A DNA stretch of 13,974 nucleotides from Gudongella sp964604145 (GTDB taxonomy: Bacteria; Bacillota; Clostridia; Tissierellales; Tissierellaceae), in the NCBI GenBank assembly GCA_964604145.1, contig CAZRXS010000035.1:1-13974 (forward strand), given 5' to 3'. Positions within the stretch are counted from its first letter, which is position 1. Each line of letters opens with the position of its first letter. Below, one piece after another: positions 13,442-13,974 of this stretch. The notes below the pieces were generated by a model. It was not told the DNA's origin, did not search any database, and saw nothing but the letters and a program-made list of their open reading frames with translations. A program made the translations under genes and the position numbers.

Positions 13442-13974
13442 TTGGGGAAAAATAAAAATATGGGAATTGAAAGAATTATTCAAACAACAACTCAACTTAT
13501 TAGAGAACGTGAAGGAATTAGCAATATAACTATCCGGGAGATAGCTGCCAAATCTAAAGTAGGAGTCGGGTCAATAAATTATCATTTTCAGACCAAAGAA
13601 AATCTAATTGATATTTGCATCTTAAGAATAATAAGTCAATTTATTAATGAGATAAAAAAACTATACGAAAATTTAGATTTGAGTCCTATAGATAAATTAA
13701 GGTATGTATTTAAGGCTATGTCCGCTTTTTTAGTCCAAAATCCAAGCATATCAAAAACATCAATGATGCTGGACCTAAATACAGCTACTCTAAATGACAA
13801 TACCCATCAAGCATCTAATTTGCATTTTAAGGCTCTAAAGGACTTCTATGGTGATCAGAAAAATGATTATGAGATATTTGTAATTCTGCATATAATTATG
13901 TCTAGTATTCAAGTTGCATTTTTAAGAAATAACACAATAAAAGCTGATGCAGGATTGGATTTTTTTGATGAAGA
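13442..13974 (+). CDS. TetR/AcrR family transcriptional regulator (3' end outside window)
   Basis: TTG 13442 follows GGGAGG (13429-13434) at 7 bases. The frame stays open for 177 codons to the window end. Residues 1-50 form the TetR DNA-binding domain: IERIIQTTTQLIREREGISNIT, then the helix-turn-helix TIREIAAKSKVGVGSINYHFQTKENLI (30-56), with the typical YHF segment of the recognition region. The rest is the helical ligand-binding and dimer domain, whose ligand cannot be predicted. The typical family length is about 190-200 residues, so only a short C-terminus is missing. An ATG at 13460 is in frame but lacks its own site. A consensus promoter and palindromic operator upstream suggest strong, self-repressed expression that is released by a ligand. 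The target genes, often a transporter, would lie beyond the right edge. Confidence 0.9.
   Translation, partial: MGKNKNMGIERIIQTTTQLIREREGISNITIREIAAKSKVGVGSINYHFQTKENLIDICILRIISQFINEIKKLYENLDLSPIDKLRYVFKAMSAFLVQNPSISKTSMMLDLNTATLNDNTHQASNLHFKALKDFYGDQKNDYEIFVILHIIMSSIQVAFLRNNTIKADAGLDFFDE

Overview
The window looks like a chromosomal segment of a low-GC, anaerobic Gram-positive bacterium of the class Clostridia. The reasons are strong AGGAGG-type ribosome binding sites, several TTG start codons, AT-rich spacers with hairpin-plus-T-run terminators, lipoproteins with clostridial-style lipoboxes, a sortase, and the family mix (HD-GYP next to DUF5317, PgpA/YutG, stand-alone MoaE). Genus-level assignment is not possible from sequence reading alone.

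Layout. 1-419 is the 3' end of an unrecognised gene. 424-628 is an unusual nested inverted-repeat element that encloses a 25-codon reading frame with its own strong ribosome binding site. 652-2456 holds a membrane HD-GYP (cyclic-di-GMP phosphodiesterase type) gene and a DUF5317 membrane protein, closed by a terminator. 2521-4677 holds a diverged MurE-like Mur ligase and adenine phosphoribosyltransferase, again closed by a terminator. 4737-5306 (minus strand) is a GNAT acetyltransferase, divergent from the next block with promoters visible on both sides. 5484-9391 runs from a two-repeat FMN-binding-type lipoprotein through a terminator to a tight run of ApbE flavin transferase, nucleoside diphosphate kinase, class A-like sortase and PgpA-type phosphatase. 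9445-10719 is a cysteine-desulfurase-like PLP enzyme with a terminator behind it. 10852-12353 holds an uncharacterised cytoplasmic protein and a stand-alone MoaE-like protein. 12497-13027 is a decayed tyrosine recombinase. 13028-13441 is a non-coding AT-rich stretch with short repeats, ending in a consensus promoter with a palindromic operator. 13442 to the right edge is a TetR-family regulator cut by the window end.

How the genes fit together. The clearest functional pair is the lipoprotein and ApbE: ApbE-type enzymes attach FMN covalently to extracytoplasmic proteins, and the lipoprotein has two tandem domains each ending in a variant of the flavinylation motif. HD-GYP plus DUF5317 is a recurrent signalling pair. 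Most other genes are housekeeping (apt, ndk, pgpA) or solitary family members. No complete prophage, CRISPR array, tRNA or rRNA gene was seen. The least explained parts are the peptide-encoding inverted-repeat element at 424-628, the Mur ligase that lacks several standard MurE motifs, and the catalytically broken recombinase beside the TetR control region.
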